DNA from: DATAFF01 sp036257595
Lineage (GTDB): Bacteria; Pseudomonadota; Alphaproteobacteria; Rhizobiales; Aestuariivirgaceae
Reading direction: 5' to 3'
Assembly (NCBI GenBank): GCA_036257595.1
Contig: DATAFF010000123.1
Location: 1 to 5,220, forward strand
DNA length: 5,220 nt
Part shown: one piece after another, positions 3,046-5,220 of the stretch
How positions within the stretch are numbered: the stretch's first letter is position 1
Layout of the letters: each line of letters opens with the position of its first letter
The notes under the pieces: generated by a model
Database searches by the model: none
What the model saw: only the letters and a program-made list of their open reading frames with translations
What the model was told of the DNA's origin: nothing
Program-made: the position numbers and the translations under genes

Positions 3046-5220
3046 TCAGCCCTTCAGCCGCGCATTGTCGGGATCATAGGCCGGCTCCGGAATGATCCGC
3101 GCCGCGTGGCGCTCGCCATAAAGCTCGACCGCGAGCTCGCCCGTGCTCGTCGCCAGCGCCGGCTCGACATAGGCGAAGGCCAGCGACTTCCCGACCGCAT
3201 GCCCATAGGCGCCGCCGGTGGTGATGCCGACGAGGCGGCCGTCATGATAGACGGGTTCGTTGCCGCGGCAGTCGGAGTCGGTGGCGGCGACCTCGAGATA
3301 GACGAGCTGGATGCGCGGGCCGTCCTCTTTCGATTTGAGCGTGCCGGCCTTGCCGACAAAGTCCTTGGCGAGATCGACGAAGCGCTCCATCGCCCCTTCG
3401 ATCATCGTGACCTCGTTGGTCAGCTCAGCCCCCCAGGCGCGATAGGCCTTCTCCATGCGCAGCGAGTTCATCGCATAGGTGCCGAACAGCGTGATGCCGT
3501 GGCGCGCCCCCTCGCGCATCAGCGCGTCGAACACGCCCGGCATCGATGCCATCGGGCAATGGAGCTCATAGCCGAGCTCGCCGACGTAATTGATGCGCAG
3601 CGCCCGGACATCCTCGGCTCCGGCCACCGTGATGATCCGCCCGGTGAGCCACGGGAAGGACGCATTGGCGAGATCGACCTCGGTCAGCGATGCGAGCACC
3701 TCGCGCGACTTCGGCCCGGCCAGGATGAGCGTGCCATAGGCCTCGGTGACATTGGCGAGCGTTGGGCCTCCGTCCGCCGTCAAGCCCCGCTGCAGCAGGT
3801 CCTCGTCCTGGAGCTCGGCGGTGGCGGCCGACAGCAGGAAATAATGATCGGGGGCAAGCCGCGTTATGGTGAGCTCGCTCTCGATGAAGCCGGCCTCGGT
3901 CAGCATATGGGCAAGCACGATCCCGCCGTCGCGGCTCGGGATGCGATTGGCGGTGAGGCGCGACAGCGCCGCATGCGCGGCATTTCCCTTGAGCTCGAAT
4001 TTGGCGAAGCTCGACAGGTCCATGAGCCCGACCGCGTTGCGCACCGCCAGGCACTCCTCGCGCACCGCCTCGAACCAGTTGCTGCGGCGGAACGAGTAGC
4101 GCTCGCCCTCGCCGCTCTTGTCGTACCAGCGCGGCCGTTCCCATCCCATCACCTGCTGATATTGCGCACCCGCCGCGCCGAGCCGGTCGAACAGGCTCGA
4201 CTTGCGCACCGGCCGCCCCGCCGCATGCTGCTCGCCTGGCCGGTAGCAATAATACATGTGGTGATAGTCCTCGATGGCGGTGACCTTGGCATAGTCGCCG
4301 GCCGCCCATGGACCGAACCGTCGCGGATCGAATTCGCGCATATTGATCTCGGCCTGGCCGTGCACCATCCATTGCGCCAGATATTTGCCGGCGCCGGCGC
4401 CCTGGCAGATGCCGATCGATGCGCCATTGGCCATCCAGTAGCCGGGGGCGCCGTGGGCCGGGCCGAGCAGGAAATTGGAATCCGGCGTGTGGGTGATGGC
4501 GCCCGAGATCACCGATTTGACGCCGGCGCGATTGAACAGCGGCAGCCGTTCGCCGGCCTTCTCGAGCCATGGCATCAGCCGCTCGAGCTCGGGCGGCACC
4601 AGCTCCGACTCGAAATCCCAGGAAGGCGGGCCGCCGTCGAAGCACAGATGCGCCCCGGCCGTCTCATAGGGACCGACCAGCACGCCATTGGTCTCCTCGC
4701 GGATATAGCAGTGCGACGAGGGATCGCGCAGCACCGGCAGCTCCTTGTCGAGATCGATGAGCTCCTGCAGCGGCTCGGTGATCACATAATGGTGGAGGAG
4801 ATTGGCGATCGGCACGACATGGCCGGTCCAGCCGCCGACCACATCGGCATAGGAGCCGGCGGCATTGACCACATGCTCGCAGCGGATGTTGCCGCGCTCG
4901 GTGACGACCTCCCATTCTCCCGACGGCAGCCGGCGGATGTCGGTGGCGCGGCAGCGGCGATAGATGGTGGCGCCGCCGCGGCGGGCGCCGGCCGCCATCG
5001 CATTGGTGACGTCTGCCGGCGCGACATGGCCGTCGGTAAAGGTGACGAAGGCCGCCTTGACGTCGTGCGTCTCGACCAGCGGATGATGGGTCTTGATCTC
5101 GTTGGGCCCGACGATCGCCGCCTCATAGCCGGCGAGCCGCGACAGGCCGTGGACATATTTGAACCAGTCGACCTCGTCATCGCTGAAAGCGAGCCTCACC
5201 CCGCCGCAGCCATGCCAGGA
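3046..5220 (-). CDS. FAD-dependent oxidoreductase/GcvT fusion, dimethylglycine/sarcosine dehydrogenase-like (5' end outside window)
   Basis: The frame is open from the window edge to TGA at 3048-3046: 724 residues. It probably lacks about 80-100 N-terminal residues, including the Rossmann GxGxxG, since relatives have about 810-850. The GTG at 5199 is not the true start, because the preceding codons read SWHGCGG and match the conserved family segment WHAAGG; the His here corresponds to the covalently flavinylated His of dimethylglycine dehydrogenase. Residues are counted from the window edge. The DAO domain covers 1 to about 290, with VVNAAGSYADVVG (117-129) and the FAD-binding stretch ending in QGAGAGKYLAQWMVHG (273-288). 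A linker domain (about 290-350) contains HHMYYC and PGEQHAAGRPVR. The folate-binding GcvT domain (about 365-625) has YVGELGYELHCP (545-556) and SLRMEKAYRAWGAELTNEVT (586-605). The GcvT C-terminal barrel (about 635-720) has GNEPVYHDGRLVGITTGGAYGHAVGKSLA (653-681). The enzyme is expected to oxidise an N-methyl group and pass the one-carbon unit to tetrahydrofolate. The exact substrate (dimethylglycine, sarcosine or another methylamine) cannot be told. Its operon partner is the transporter 8 bases downstream. Confidence 0.92.
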   Translation of the reverse strand, partial: SWHGCGGVRLAFSDDEVDWFKYVHGLSRLAGYEAAIVGPNEIKTHHPLVETHDVKAAFVTFTDGHVAPADVTNAMAAGARRGGATIYRRCRATDIRRLPSGEWEVVTERGNIRCEHVVNAAGSYADVVGGWTGHVVPIANLLHHYVITEPLQELIDLDKELPVLRDPSSHCYIREETNGVLVGPYETAGAHLCFDGGPPSWDFESELVPPELERLMPWLEKAGERLPLFNRAGVKSVISGAITHTPDSNFLLGPAHGAPGYWMANGASIGICQGAGAGKYLAQWMVHGQAEINMREFDPRRFGPWAAGDYAKVTAIEDYHHMYYCYRPGEQHAAGRPVRKSSLFDRLGAAGAQYQQVMGWERPRWYDKSGEGERYSFRRSNWFEAVREECLAVRNAVGLMDLSSFAKFELKGNAAHAALSRLTANRIPSRDGGIVLAHMLTEAGFIESELTITRLAPDHYFLLSAATAELQDEDLLQRGLTADGGPTLANVTEAYGTLILAGPKSREVLASLTEVDLANASFPWLTGRIITVAGAEDVRALRINYVGELGYELHCPMASMPGVFDALMREGARHGITLFGTYAMNSLRMEKAYRAWGAELTNEVTMIEGAMERFVDLAKDFVGKAGTLKSKEDGPRIQLVYLEVAATDSDCRGNEPVYHDGRLVGITTGGAYGHAVGKSLAFAYVEPALATSTGELAVELYGERHAARIIPEPAYDPDNARLKG

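Noticed and set aside
2339..3079. Plus-strand ORF of 246 residues, rich in R, Q, H and D
   Set aside because: It is the antisense shadow of the EamA transporter, with low-complexity hydrophilic composition and no start signal.
3566..4645. Minus-strand ORF of 359 residues and other out-of-frame ORFs within the oxidoreductase
   Set aside because: They are shifted frames inside a well-conserved FAD-GcvT protein and show only R/A/G-rich translation.

Overview
The window is high-GC DNA with codon use and gene content typical of an alphaproteobacterium, most likely of the Hyphomicrobiales (Rhizobiales). This rests on an exact match to the alphaproteobacterial general-stress sigma factor (EcfG/RpoE2) promoter consensus, on a short VUT-family gene directly behind ndk, and on a dimethylglycine/sarcosine dehydrogenase-like FAD-GcvT protein. 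I cannot name the genus from sequence alone.

Layout. Positions 1-520 (minus strand) hold the N-terminal 173 codons of a secreted, glutamine-rich repeat protein; its C-terminal part, probably an OmpA-like domain, lies outside the window. A gap of about 146 bp separates it from a divergent plus-strand group. That group has a consensus EcfG promoter (607-632), a 25-residue single-span membrane peptide (667-744) and a 67-residue hydrophilic protein (749-952), then two consecutive hairpins (958-1017). The second hairpin overlaps a predicted housekeeping promoter (1015-1043) that drives ndk (1072-1494) and, 3 bp further on, a VUT/YhhQ-type membrane transporter (1498-2019). A long imperfect inverted repeat made of 7-bp units (2035-2108) sits between this operon and a convergent minus-strand pair. 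The pair, in transcription order, is a large FAD-dependent oxidoreductase/GcvT fusion (3046-5220, N-terminus missing) and an EamA-type drug/metabolite transporter (2111-3037), only 8 bp apart.

How the parts relate. ndk balances nucleoside triphosphates; the VUT protein may import a 7-deazapurine queuosine precursor. Sharing a transcript is clear from the spacing, but a functional link is only inferred. The minus-strand pair looks like a catabolic unit: an oxidative N-demethylation enzyme that passes one-carbon units to tetrahydrofolate, translated just ahead of a small-molecule transporter. The plus-strand small-protein pair looks like a general stress response unit.

Most of the window is ordinary chromosomal core and accessory material. 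The points most worth a second look are the EcfG promoter with its tiny membrane peptide, the 123-bp coding repeats, and the 7-bp-unit hairpin between the convergent genes. I see no mobile element, CRISPR array, tRNA or rRNA.
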